This document shows, piece after piece, positions 8,134-15,548 of a DNA stretch of 64,000 nucleotides. The stretch lies in assembly GCF_025639885.1 (NCBI RefSeq), contig NZ_CP106738.1, forward strand, positions 3,286,001 to 3,350,000, in the 5' to 3' direction. The position numbers and the translations under genes are program-made. This stretch comes from Roseovarius pelagicus (GTDB lineage Bacteria > Pseudomonadota > Alphaproteobacteria > Rhodobacterales > Rhodobacteraceae). Each line of letters opens with the position of its first letter. Position 1 is the first letter of the stretch. The notes below the pieces were generated by a model, which was not told the DNA's origin, searched no databases, and was given only the letters and a program-made list of their open reading frames with translations.

Positions 8134-9353
8134 AATGCCGTCACTGCACCGCTGAGCTGGATATTGAATTTCTCGATCTGGGACATGCGCCGCCGTCGAA
8201 TGCCTATCTGCGGGCCGAAGACCTGAGCAAACCCGAGGTGACATATCCGTTGCGGGTGCTGGCATGTGCGTCCTGCTGGTTGGTGCAAACCGAGGATTAT
8301 GCGGATGCGGGCGCGCTGTTCAGTGCGGATTACGCCTATTTCTCGTCCACCTCAAAGGGATGGCTGACCCACGCGGCGACCTATTGCAAGATGATTACGC
8401 AACGGTTGGGGTTGGACGCGTCCAGTCTGGTGGTCGAGTTGGCCTCGAATGATGGCTACCTTTTGCGCAATTTTGTGGCGGCGGGTGTGCCCTGTCTGGG
8501 GATTGAGCCGACGCGCAGCACCGCAGAGGCGGCAGAGGTACGAGGGATTCCAGTGCGGCAGGAGTTCTTTGGCGCCGATGTGGGACGGCGGATGGCCGAT
8601 GCAGGCGAACGCGCCGATCTGGTGATCGGCAACAACGTCTACGCGCATGTGCCAGACATTAACGGCTTTACCCAAGGGGTTGCGGCGCTGCTGAAGGATG
8701 AGGGGGTTGTCACCTTCGAGTTTCCGCATTTGTTGCGGCTGATTCAAGAGACACAGTTCGACACGGTCTATCACGAGCATTTCTCTTATCTTTCGCTGGG
8801 CGCGGTTTCGGCGATTTTTTCTGCGGCGGGATTGCGGGTGTTCGATGTTGAGGAATTGCCGACACATGGCGGCAGTCTGCGGGTTTATGGCTGTCGGCAG
8901 GGGGCGGGACACGAGGCGACGGAGGTGGTGCACCGCGTTCTACAGGCCGAGATCGCAGGCGGGCTGCAACAAGCCGATACCTACCGGTCGTTTCAGGCGC
9001 GCGCCAACCGGGTCAAGGATGATCTGGTGCGGTTCCTGCTGGACGCCAAGACAACGGGCAAATCTGTCGCCGGGTACGGGGCTGCGGCCAAGGGCAATAC
9101 GTTGATGAACTATGCCGGTATCCGGCCCGACCTGATGCCGTTCGTGTGCGATGCGGCACCGGCGAAGATCGGGCAATACCTGCCCGGCAGTCATATCCCC
9201 ATCCTGCCGCCTTCGGTGCTGACCGAGCAACGTCCTGACTATCTGGTGATTCTGCCGTGGAATATCGCGGACGAAGTGATGAAACAGAACGCGGCGCTGG
9301 CCGAACTGGGTACGCGGTTCGTCGTGGCGGTGCCCGAAATCAGGGTGCTGTGA
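8130..9353 (+). CDS. Sugar C-methyltransferase of the TylCIII/NovU type
   Basis: This 407-residue SAM-dependent methyltransferase begins at 8130, overlapping the epimerase stop by ATGA. Its N terminus carries a zinc-binding set (CRHC near residue 3, then CASC near residue 48). The SAM loop VVELASNDGYLL follows near residue 105, then the YHEHFSYLSL segment seen in 3-C-methyltransferases of NDP-4-keto-6-deoxyhexoses. The C-terminal domain has the nucleotide-like loop GYGAAAKGNTL. In this cassette it should add a branched methyl group to a CDP-4-keto-6-deoxyhexose. It shares its architecture with the gene at 4415-5608, so the region carries two such enzymes. Confidence 0.9.
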   Translation: MKCRHCTAELDIEFLDLGHAPPSNAYLRAEDLSKPEVTYPLRVLACASCWLVQTEDYADAGALFSADYAYFSSTSKGWLTHAATYCKMITQRLGLDASSLVVELASNDGYLLRNFVAAGVPCLGIEPTRSTAEAAEVRGIPVRQEFFGADVGRRMADAGERADLVIGNNVYAHVPDINGFTQGVAALLKDEGVVTFEFPHLLRLIQETQFDTVYHEHFSYLSLGAVSAIFSAAGLRVFDVEELPTHGGSLRVYGCRQGAGHEATEVVHRVLQAEIAGGLQQADTYRSFQARANRVKDDLVRFLLDAKTTGKSVAGYGAAAKGNTLMNYAGIRPDLMPFVCDAAPAKIGQYLPGSHIPILPPSVLTEQRPDYLVILPWNIADEVMKQNAALAELGTRFVVAVPEIRVL

Positions 9354-10192
9354 TGGCGATCCTGTTGACCGGAGCGACGGGATTTGTCGGGCGGCATATT
9401 CTGGCGCAGCTGCAACGCCGGGGACATGGCGTGACGATCGTGGCGCGGCCCGGCTGGCAGGAACGGATCGCGTTTGAACCTGAATTGACGCAGGCGGTGG
9501 AAACCGACGATCTTTTTGCGCAGGATGCGGACTGGTGGCGCGGCGTGCTGGCCGAAGGGGATCTGGTGATCCACGCGGCGTGGTATGCAGAGCCGGGCGC
9601 CTATCTGACATCCGGGAAGAACCTCGATTGCCTGAGCGGGACACTGGCGCTGGCCAAGGGGGCGACGGCCGCAGGGGTGGGCCGGGTTGTGGGGCTGGGC
9701 ACCTGCATCGAGTATGAGATGGCGGAACATCCATTGTCGAGCGATGCGCCACTGACCCCGACAACGCCCTATGCGGCGGCCAAGCTGTCAGCGTTTCACA
9801 CATTGCAGCAATGGTTCGGGCAGGAAGGTGTGTCATTCCTGTGGTGCCGATTGTTCCACCTGTACGGACCAGGTGAACATGCCAAGCGGCTGGTGCCGTT
9901 CTTGCATGACAGGCTAAAGGCGGGTGCGGCGGTGGAACTGACCAGCGGCACGCAAATCCGCGATTTCATTGACGTGGAAACGGCGGCGCGGCGGATCGTC
10001 GATGGCGCGTTGAGTGACGTGCAAGGTGCTGCGAATATATGCACCGGGCAGGGGAGGACAGTGCGCGCGCTGGCCGAGGAGATCGCCGATCAGTATGGGC
10101 GGCGCGATCTGCTGCGGTTCGGCGCGCGGGCGGACAATCTGGTTGATCCGCCCTGCATCGTCGGCGTGCCGACGGAGTTCGGGGCGGATTAA
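9353..10192 (+). CDS. NAD(P)-dependent nucleotide-sugar reductase/epimerase (extended SDR)
   Basis: The 279-residue protein has the Rossmann loop LLTGATGFVGRHI at its N terminus and a catalytic YAAAK near residue 140. It begins at an ATG overlapping the TGA of the methyltransferase gene, so it is the last member of the CDP-sugar cassette. By position it should reduce the 4-keto group of the branched CDP-sugar, giving the final donor. Related enzymes can be epimerases, so the exact reaction is inferred. Its stop overlaps by four bases the stop of the convergent Rieske gene. Confidence 0.85.
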   Translation: MAILLTGATGFVGRHILAQLQRRGHGVTIVARPGWQERIAFEPELTQAVETDDLFAQDADWWRGVLAEGDLVIHAAWYAEPGAYLTSGKNLDCLSGTLALAKGATAAGVGRVVGLGTCIEYEMAEHPLSSDAPLTPTTPYAAAKLSAFHTLQQWFGQEGVSFLWCRLFHLYGPGEHAKRLVPFLHDRLKAGAAVELTSGTQIRDFIDVETAARRIVDGALSDVQGAANICTGQGRTVRALAEEIADQYGRRDLLRFGARADNLVDPPCIVGVPTEFGAD

Positions 10193-11325
10193 CCCGCCAT
10201 GGCATCCTGACGCGCCAGCCACAGCAGGAAATCGCGTACCGTGCCCTCGTAATCGTCACCGGCCAGCGGCCCGCCCGAGGCATGTACCGACCTGAGCGCG
10301 CGTTGCATCGCCTCCAGCTTCTCGCGGTCCTCGCGGTTGACTTCTTCCCACAGGTTGACGCGCTGCCGGATTGTTTCATCGTCCAATTCGTCGCCGTAGA
10401 CCGACATTGTCCAGCGGACCTCGATCGAGGTGGCGGTCAGCGGCAGGATGCTGAGCGAGACCAGCAATGATGCGGCGACACTGGCCACCTGACAGGGGAA
10501 GGCGGCAAAGAGACTGGAGCGATTGCGCGCGGCGTCATCCAGCCCCGGTGCCCCGGCCCCGCGCGATGGGATGTTGGTGGGGTAGTTGGCGAAATAGCTG
10601 GTATAGCCCAGCCCGTTCGGACCTTTGCGGCTGAGGCCCGTGGGGGTGTAGCCGTGCAGCGTGACGGGATGCACGACCGACAGGTGGTAACCTTCCATGA
10701 AGTTTTCGACCAGACATTTCCAATTACAGTGCCAGACCTCTTGCGCGGCGTGCACGATGCGGTAATTTTCGGGCTGGTAGGGTCCGATCATGTCCGAGAG
10801 GCCGCTGAGTTCGGCGTCAATATCGGGAGCCTGATCCGCGAGACAGACATAGATGAACCCGAACCGCTGAGCGCAGTGAAATTCGGGCAGTTTGCAGGTT
10901 TTGGCGTCAAAGCCAGCGTTCTGCATACGTGGCGCGCGCAGCAGCGCCCCGTCGGTACCGTAGGTCCATGCGTGGTAGCGACAGACGAAACGTTTGGTGT
11001 TGCCACTGCCCTCGACCAACGGCATGCCGCGATGGCGACAGACATTGGACAGTGCCCGGATCGTGGTATCGTCACGCACGACGACGACGGGTTCATCCAG
11101 CAGGTTCAACGTCAGGTAGTCGCCTTGTTCGGGCAGTTCGTCCGCCCGTCCGACGCAGTGCCAGCCGCGCCGCAGCACGGTGGCGCATTCATGGGCAAAG
11201 AAGCCGGGATCGACATAGGCCTGTCCGGGCAGGCCACGCGGCGCGTCGGGCGGTGCGGCTGCGCAGGCGGCAAGTTCGTGCCGCAGGCTGACAGTCGATG
11301 TGCGATCCGAAATCATGTCAGTCAT
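10189..11325 (-). CDS. Rieske oxygenase, quaternary-amine type (second of operon)
   Basis: This is the terminal oxygenase of a Rieske non-haem iron system, 378 residues. The Rieske cluster ligands are C96, H98, C115 and H118 (CRH and CRYH). The mononuclear iron site is E211-x2-H214-x4-H219 within ENFMEGYH. Glutamate where naphthalene-type enzymes have the bridging aspartate is typical of the carnitine/choline/glycine-betaine oxygenase group. The start at 11325 overlaps the upstream DUF1028 stop; an ATG nine bases further in is possible. It is the last gene of a four-gene minus-strand operon. No reductase partner is encoded nearby. Substrate is unknown; an N-methylated or quaternary amine is the best guess. 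Confidence 0.88.
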   Translation of the reverse strand: MTDMISDRTSTVSLRHELAACAAAPPDAPRGLPGQAYVDPGFFAHECATVLRRGWHCVGRADELPEQGDYLTLNLLDEPVVVVRDDTTIRALSNVCRHRGMPLVEGSGNTKRFVCRYHAWTYGTDGALLRAPRMQNAGFDAKTCKLPEFHCAQRFGFIYVCLADQAPDIDAELSGLSDMIGPYQPENYRIVHAAQEVWHCNWKCLVENFMEGYHLSVVHPVTLHGYTPTGLSRKGPNGLGYTSYFANYPTNIPSRGAGAPGLDDAARNRSSLFAAFPCQVASVAASLLVSLSILPLTATSIEVRWTMSVYGDELDDETIRQRVNLWEEVNREDREKLEAMQRALRSVHASGGPLAGDDYEGTVRDFLLWLARQDAMAG

Positions 11326-11992
11326 CTCCGGGTACTCCGTAGGAGGGGGCAGCGCTGGGGTCCAGGGCGCGTTGGATATAGGCGTCAAGCTGGGGTTTGT
11401 AGATGTCCCATGCGGTGGCGATGTTCTGGATCGGGCAGTCATCAGCCCAGTCGCAGCGCAAATCGGCCACGGGCCATGCGACACTGTCCACGATCATCAT
11501 GCCGGCGGAATGTACCGGCCCGGCCTCGCCACCCGCGGCCAACCCGGCGCGCATGGCGGCAATCAGGCGGTCGCCGATATGACCAGAGGTGCGCAGGAAC
11601 TCGTCGACGATGGCCTGTGGCACGGTGTCATTGGCCAGAAGGTTGCCGCCAGATGCGACGTTTTCGGCCTGTGCCTGTGTCCAGATACCCAGCGAGTTTG
11701 GTCCTGAATGGATGGCGGTGCGCCCCTGACTGTCGACTGCCAGAACCTGACGGTATTCGGTGAACTTACTGCGCTGCTGCATTTCGGCGATCGCCTCGGG
11801 GGCGGTCATGCCAGCCTGCATCAGGTCGAGCGTGAGCGGGCCGAGCGTCGGGTCAGTCACGTTCTGCGATGCGACCGCGCCGACGCCTGCGCGGGCAAAG
11901 GCGCACCGCGCGGCGACCGCTGGGGACGACGACGAGATGGCGAGGCCGAACATGCCGGTCTCAGCGCAACGGGCGACAAGTGAAAAGGTCAT
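11318..11992 (-). CDS. DUF1028 domain protein
   Basis: This 224-residue protein belongs to the DUF1028 family, Ntn-hydrolase-like proteins whose reaction is unknown. The family signature is the N-terminal MTFSLVARCAETGMFGLAISS followed by an Ala/Gly-rich segment ending in QNVTDPTLGP. It starts at 11992, overlapping the Rid gene stop by ATGA, and its stop overlaps the next Rieske gene. It is therefore co-translated within an oxidative operon. Hydrolysis of an amide or ester produced by the flanking oxygenases is one possibility, but nothing in the sequence proves it. Confidence 0.88.
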   Translation of the reverse strand: MTFSLVARCAETGMFGLAISSSSPAVAARCAFARAGVGAVASQNVTDPTLGPLTLDLMQAGMTAPEAIAEMQQRSKFTEYRQVLAVDSQGRTAIHSGPNSLGIWTQAQAENVASGGNLLANDTVPQAIVDEFLRTSGHIGDRLIAAMRAGLAAGGEAGPVHSAGMMIVDSVAWPVADLRCDWADDCPIQNIATAWDIYKPQLDAYIQRALDPSAAPSYGVPGDD

Positions 11993-12405
11993 TCAGGGAT
12001 CACCGCCGTGCCGTCGATCTCGACCAGCCATTCGGGCCGCGCGAGCGCCTGCACCACCAGCCCGGTCGAGACCGGGTGCACGCCCTTGATGTATTCGCCC
12101 ATGGTCCGATAGACCGCCTCGCGGTGACGGACATCGGTGATGTAGACGACAACCTTGACCAGATGCTCCATGCTGCCGCCAGCCTCTTCGATCAGTTGGC
12201 GGATGTTCTGCATGACCTTGTGAGTTTGTTCGACCGGGTCATGGCTGTCGATGTTTTGCGCATCATCAAGGTTCTGCGGACATTGCCCGCGCAGCCAGAC
12301 AGTCCTGCCGCCAGCTGTGACGACCGCCTGACACAGATCATTGTCGAGGTTTTGCTCTGGGTAGGTGTCGGAGGTGTTGAATTTGCGGATGCGGGTATGT
12401 GCCAT
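11989..12405 (-). CDS. Rid family (YjgF/YER057c/UK114) protein
   Basis: The 138-residue product has the Rid fold signature (GQCPQNLDD, QTHKVMQNIRQLIEEAGGSM, VYITDVRHREAVY). Classical RidA hydrolyses reactive enamines and imines and needs an arginine in the PARSxVEV segment. Here the segment reads PVSTGLVVQ with no arginine, so archetypal deaminase activity is doubtful and another Rid subfamily is likely. The start at 12405 gives normal length; the longer frame to 12459 would run into the Rieske gene. It lies 13 bp after the first Rieske gene and overlaps the DUF1028 gene, so it probably handles an unstable nitrogenous product of the oxygenases. Confidence 0.88.
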   Translation of the reverse strand: MAHTRIRKFNTSDTYPEQNLDNDLCQAVVTAGGRTVWLRGQCPQNLDDAQNIDSHDPVEQTHKVMQNIRQLIEEAGGSMEHLVKVVVYITDVRHREAVYRTMGEYIKGVHPVSTGLVVQALARPEWLVEIDGTAVIPE

Positions 12406-12418
12406 GAACGTGGTCCTG

Positions 12419-13561
12419 TCAGTCAGCGCGCGAGACGCGGCCGTGGATATATTGGGCAAAGTCGTAGTTTGGGCGTTCCAGATGCGACAGATGACCGGGT
12501 TTTGCCAGTTGCGAGGAGAGGCCCGCGAATACCTTTTCGGTACAACCGCGATCCTCGATGTTCACATCGTCGAGCAGCGCCTTGAGATCGGCAAAGTTCT
12601 GTTGCGCATCCGGGTCGTTGGCATAGTCATCAGACATGCCGCCGCCAAAGCGGATATGCACCTGACCCGGCCCCTTTGGGTGCAGTGACAGATACCAGAA
12701 ATATCCCGGCGTCAGCGTGATCAGCAGGCTGGGGTAGATCGCCAGCAGGAATGTCGTGCGACGCTCATCCCCCTTGAGACGGTCGTTGCTGGGATGCGCC
12801 ATTGCTATGCGCAGCGTGTCGTCCTTTAGGATCGTGTGATAATTGAACGCGGGGCTGCCGGGCACGCAAACCATCTCTTCGAGTTTGCTCAACCCGCCGA
12901 TGGTGCCAGCATGGCAGACCGGCAGATGGTAGCTTTCCATGAAGTTTTCGGCGAGCACCTTCCAATTGGTATCCCAGACGTGTTCTTCGAAAAACGCCTC
13001 GGTGTAGTTGGTCATGTCGTAGCCCGCGACCAGTGCTTCGACCTCGGCCAGTTGCGTGGCGACCGGGGGCGCATCGGGGTTGAGCGAAACAAAGACCCAA
13101 CCCAGCCATTCCTCGCAACGCAGTTGCGGCAAGCGGTAGCCGTCTTTGCAGAACCCTTCATTCAGGGTCATCGCCGGGGCGCCGCGCAGGGTGCCGTCAA
13201 GGTTGTAGGTCCATGCGTGATAGGGGCAGACGATGGATCGCGCCCGTCCGCGTCCCTCCAGCAGGGTGGACATGCGGTGCAGGCAGACGTTGGATTGCGC
13301 CTTGATCGCGCCGTCCTTGTCGCGCAGCACCATGATCGGCTGTCCGGCAAGGGTGCATGTCACATAGTCGCCGGACTCTGGCAAGGCGCTGGCGCGCCCG
13401 ATGCAATACCAGTCCTCGCGAAAGATGTGCTCCAGTTCCAGATCCGCAAACTCGGGCGAGGTATAGACCTCGGGCGGCATCGCGCGGGCGCTCTCGAACG
13501 GTACGCCTGCGGCTTCGCGCAGCGCGTCTGCGGCGGCGGGTCCTGCAATATCCTTGGCCAT
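12419..13561 (-). CDS. Rieske oxygenase, quaternary-amine type (first of operon)
   Basis: This is the 380-residue terminal oxygenase that leads the operon. It starts at 13561 with an AGGAGAG site. Rieske ligands are C93, H95, C112 and H115. The iron site is E209-x2-H212-x4-H217 in ENFMESYH, again with glutamate in the bridging position, as in carnitine oxygenase CntA. Residue spacing is nearly the same as in its partner at 10189-11325, but the remaining sequence differs enough for two distinct substrates or sequential steps. Such enzymes need a ferredoxin-type reductase, which is not in this operon. The nearest ferredoxin gene in the window is at 27867-28190. Confidence 0.88.
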   Translation of the reverse strand: MAKDIAGPAAADALREAAGVPFESARAMPPEVYTSPEFADLELEHIFREDWYCIGRASALPESGDYVTCTLAGQPIMVLRDKDGAIKAQSNVCLHRMSTLLEGRGRARSIVCPYHAWTYNLDGTLRGAPAMTLNEGFCKDGYRLPQLRCEEWLGWVFVSLNPDAPPVATQLAEVEALVAGYDMTNYTEAFFEEHVWDTNWKVLAENFMESYHLPVCHAGTIGGLSKLEEMVCVPGSPAFNYHTILKDDTLRIAMAHPSNDRLKGDERRTTFLLAIYPSLLITLTPGYFWYLSLHPKGPGQVHIRFGGGMSDDYANDPDAQQNFADLKALLDDVNIEDRGCTEKVFAGLSSQLAKPGHLSHLERPNYDFAQYIHGRVSRAD

Positions 13562-13657
13562 CGTTCTCTCCTGTAAAACGGGTGCCCGCGCACGGGTCTC
13601 TTGCGCGAACGCTTTCATGTTTCGGCGTGGGGCGAAAAGCACAGAGTCCCTCAGCTT

Positions 13658-13678
13658 GGCTTAGCCCCAGCCTAAGCC
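13658..13678. promoter_or_regulatory. Inverted repeat, candidate operator of the Rieske operon
   Basis: GGCTTAG and CTAAGCC form a perfect seven-base inverted repeat with a seven-base spacer. It lies about 100 bp upstream of the first Rieske start, a usual distance for an activator or repressor site. No regulator gene is adjacent, so the binding protein is unknown. Confidence 0.4.
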
Positions 13679-13686
13679 GATTGCGG

Positions 13687-13710
13687 ATGCGTCGGGTTAA
13701 ACGGACGCAT
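13687..13710. promoter_or_regulatory. Second inverted repeat
   Basis: ATGCGTC and GACGCAT form a perfect seven-base inverted repeat with a ten-base spacer, directly next to the repeat at 13658. It could be an operator or a stem; no T-run follows. Confidence 0.3.
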
Positions 13711-13938
13711 GTGGCTTTCGACCCGCTGTGTCCCGGTCACGCTGGGCGATTATCATGCCGCGCAGGCAAGAGTATCTGGCCCGTCATCAGAGCAGGGCCA
13801 ACAACTGTCTGCCCAAGATCACACTTGGCCACAGAATGACCCGCGTATACAGAATTTACCAAACCCCAAGTGCAATTTGCACCATAAGTTCAGCTAGAAA
13901 TATAAAAACGAGCAAAAATACAGGAACAGGAGATACTC

Positions 13939-15243
13939 ATGCGCATTGCGATGATCGGCACCGGCTATGTTGGCCTTGTGTCGGGCGTATGTTTTTCCGA
14001 TTTTGGCCATGACGTGGTTTGCGTCGATCGTGACCCCGCCAAGATCGAGATGCTGGAGGCCGGGCATGTCCCGATCTATGAGCCGGGGCTGGAAGATTTG
14101 ATGGTCCGCAACGTAGAGGCCGGGCGGCTGTCATTCACCGGCGATCTGAAAGCGGCAGTTGCAGGGGCGGATGCGGTGTTCATCGCCGTGGGCACGCCGA
14201 CGCGGCGTGGTGACGGGCATGCAGATCTGACCTATGTCTATGCGGCGGCTGAAGAGATTGCCGCCGCGCTGACTGGCTACGCGGTCATCGTTACCAAATC
14301 CACGGTGCCGGTGGGCACCAACCGGGCGGTGCATGATATTATCGCGCGGGTGAAGGGGGCGGATGAATTCGGCGTGGCGTCGAACCCGGAATTCCTGCGG
14401 GAAGGGGCTGCGATCGACGATTTTATGCGTCCTGACCGGATCGTGGTCGGAGTAGAGAGTGACCGCGCGGCAGCGGTGATGGAAGCGGTGTACCGTCCGC
14501 TCTATCTACGTGATTTTCCCATCGTGCGGACCGATCTGGAAAGCGCGGAGATGATCAAATATGCGGCCAATGCGTTTCTGGCGACCAAGATCACCTTTAT
14601 CAACGAGATTGCGGCGTTGTGCGAACGGGTCGGTGCGGATGTAAAATCTGTGTCCAAGGGCATGGGCATGGACAAGCGCATCGGGGACAAGTTCCTGCAC
14701 GCAGGACCCGGCTATGGCGGGTCGTGTTTTCCTAAAGATACCAAAGCATTGGCCCGGATCGGGCAGGAACACGCTTCGCCACAGAGCATCGTTGAAACGG
14801 TGATCGCGGTGAATGACGGGGTGAAGCGGCGGATGCTGGACAAGGTGCTGGACCTGTGCGGTGACAGTTTCAATGGCAAGACCGTGGCGGTTCTGGGGGT
14901 CACGTTCAAACCCAATACCGACGACATGCGCGATGCACCCAGCCTGACGATCGTCCCGTCGATGGTCGGGGGGGGCGCGAAGGTGCGCGTGGTTGACCCA
15001 CAGGGCCGTAAAGAGGGAGAGGCATTGTTGCCGGGGGTGGAATGGTGCGACGACGCCTATTGTGCTGCCAAAGATGCCGATGCGGTGGTGATCCTGACCG
15101 AATGGAACGAGTTTCGGGCGCTGGACCTGAGCCGTCTGGCCAAGGGGATGCGTACCCCTTGCATGGCCGATCTGCGCAACATCTATCACCGTCGAGACGT
15201 CGAGGCTGCCGGTTTTAAACGCTATGAGGCCGTCGGACGCTAG
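13939..15243 (+). CDS. ugd: UDP-glucose 6-dehydrogenase
   Basis: Ugd oxidises UDP-glucose to UDP-glucuronate with two NAD+. The 434-residue protein begins MRIAMIGTGYVGLVSG (NAD loop, residues 7-12) after a CAGGAG site. The catalytic cysteine lies in GGSCFPKDTKAL near residue 262, and the C-terminal UDP-binding domain includes VLGVTFKPNTDDMRDAPS. UDP-glucuronate is the substrate of the 4-epimerase encoded at 18530-19543, so the two probably feed galacturonate into the surface polysaccharide. It has its own upstream region and appears monocistronic. Confidence 0.96.
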   Translation: MRIAMIGTGYVGLVSGVCFSDFGHDVVCVDRDPAKIEMLEAGHVPIYEPGLEDLMVRNVEAGRLSFTGDLKAAVAGADAVFIAVGTPTRRGDGHADLTYVYAAAEEIAAALTGYAVIVTKSTVPVGTNRAVHDIIARVKGADEFGVASNPEFLREGAAIDDFMRPDRIVVGVESDRAAAVMEAVYRPLYLRDFPIVRTDLESAEMIKYAANAFLATKITFINEIAALCERVGADVKSVSKGMGMDKRIGDKFLHAGPGYGGSCFPKDTKALARIGQEHASPQSIVETVIAVNDGVKRRMLDKVLDLCGDSFNGKTVAVLGVTFKPNTDDMRDAPSLTIVPSMVGGGAKVRVVDPQGRKEGEALLPGVEWCDDAYCAAKDADAVVILTEWNEFRALDLSRLAKGMRTPCMADLRNIYHRRDVEAAGFKRYEAVGR

Positions 15244-15548
15244 CAAGGCAGATTGCGCGCGAACGGGATCCCCATGCGGCGTTTTTCATATGCGCGGCAT
15301 GGGCCAGCGTTGCTGCCGAAACAACTGTGTCGATTTCTCAGAATACGGGCATTCTGCTCAGGCCACAGGAGAATTGGACCAAGGGCCGCATATCGGTTCG
15401 ATGGATTGGATGGCATTCTTGGACGACAAGTGTCGGCGAGAATCAACCTATGTTGGTAGAGTGTCTTCGTTCTGACGCGAAATGAGGCTATAAGCGGCGC
15501 GCGTAGACAAATACTGAGTCTTCAATTATCAAAAAAGAGCTTTTTGCC
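15244..15548 (+). other. Intergenic region before the FlaA1-like gene
   Basis: The 305-bp gap after ugd holds no gene I can support. A short open frame (to 15475) lacks family signs and a good ribosome site. AAAAAG-AG-CTTTTT just before the start at 15549 forms a small symmetrical element overlapping the ribosome-binding site. Confidence 0.5.

Larger units (their letters stand above)
13562..13938. other. Divergent intergenic region with inverted repeats
   Basis: A 377-bp space separates the Rieske operon (minus) and ugd (plus). I see no gene. Two inverted repeats lie at 13658-13678 and 13687-13710. The last 80 bases before ugd are AT-rich and likely hold its promoter. Confidence 0.6.

Noticed and set aside
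10654..11763. Long plus-strand open frame of about 370 codons
   Set aside because: It is antisense to the Rieske and DUF1028 genes, which have clear catalytic motifs and overlapping starts; the antisense translation is rich in Arg and Ala and matches nothing.
15224..15475. Short open frame after ugd
   Set aside because: It starts inside ugd, is Cys- and Arg-rich without any pattern and has no good ribosome-binding site.
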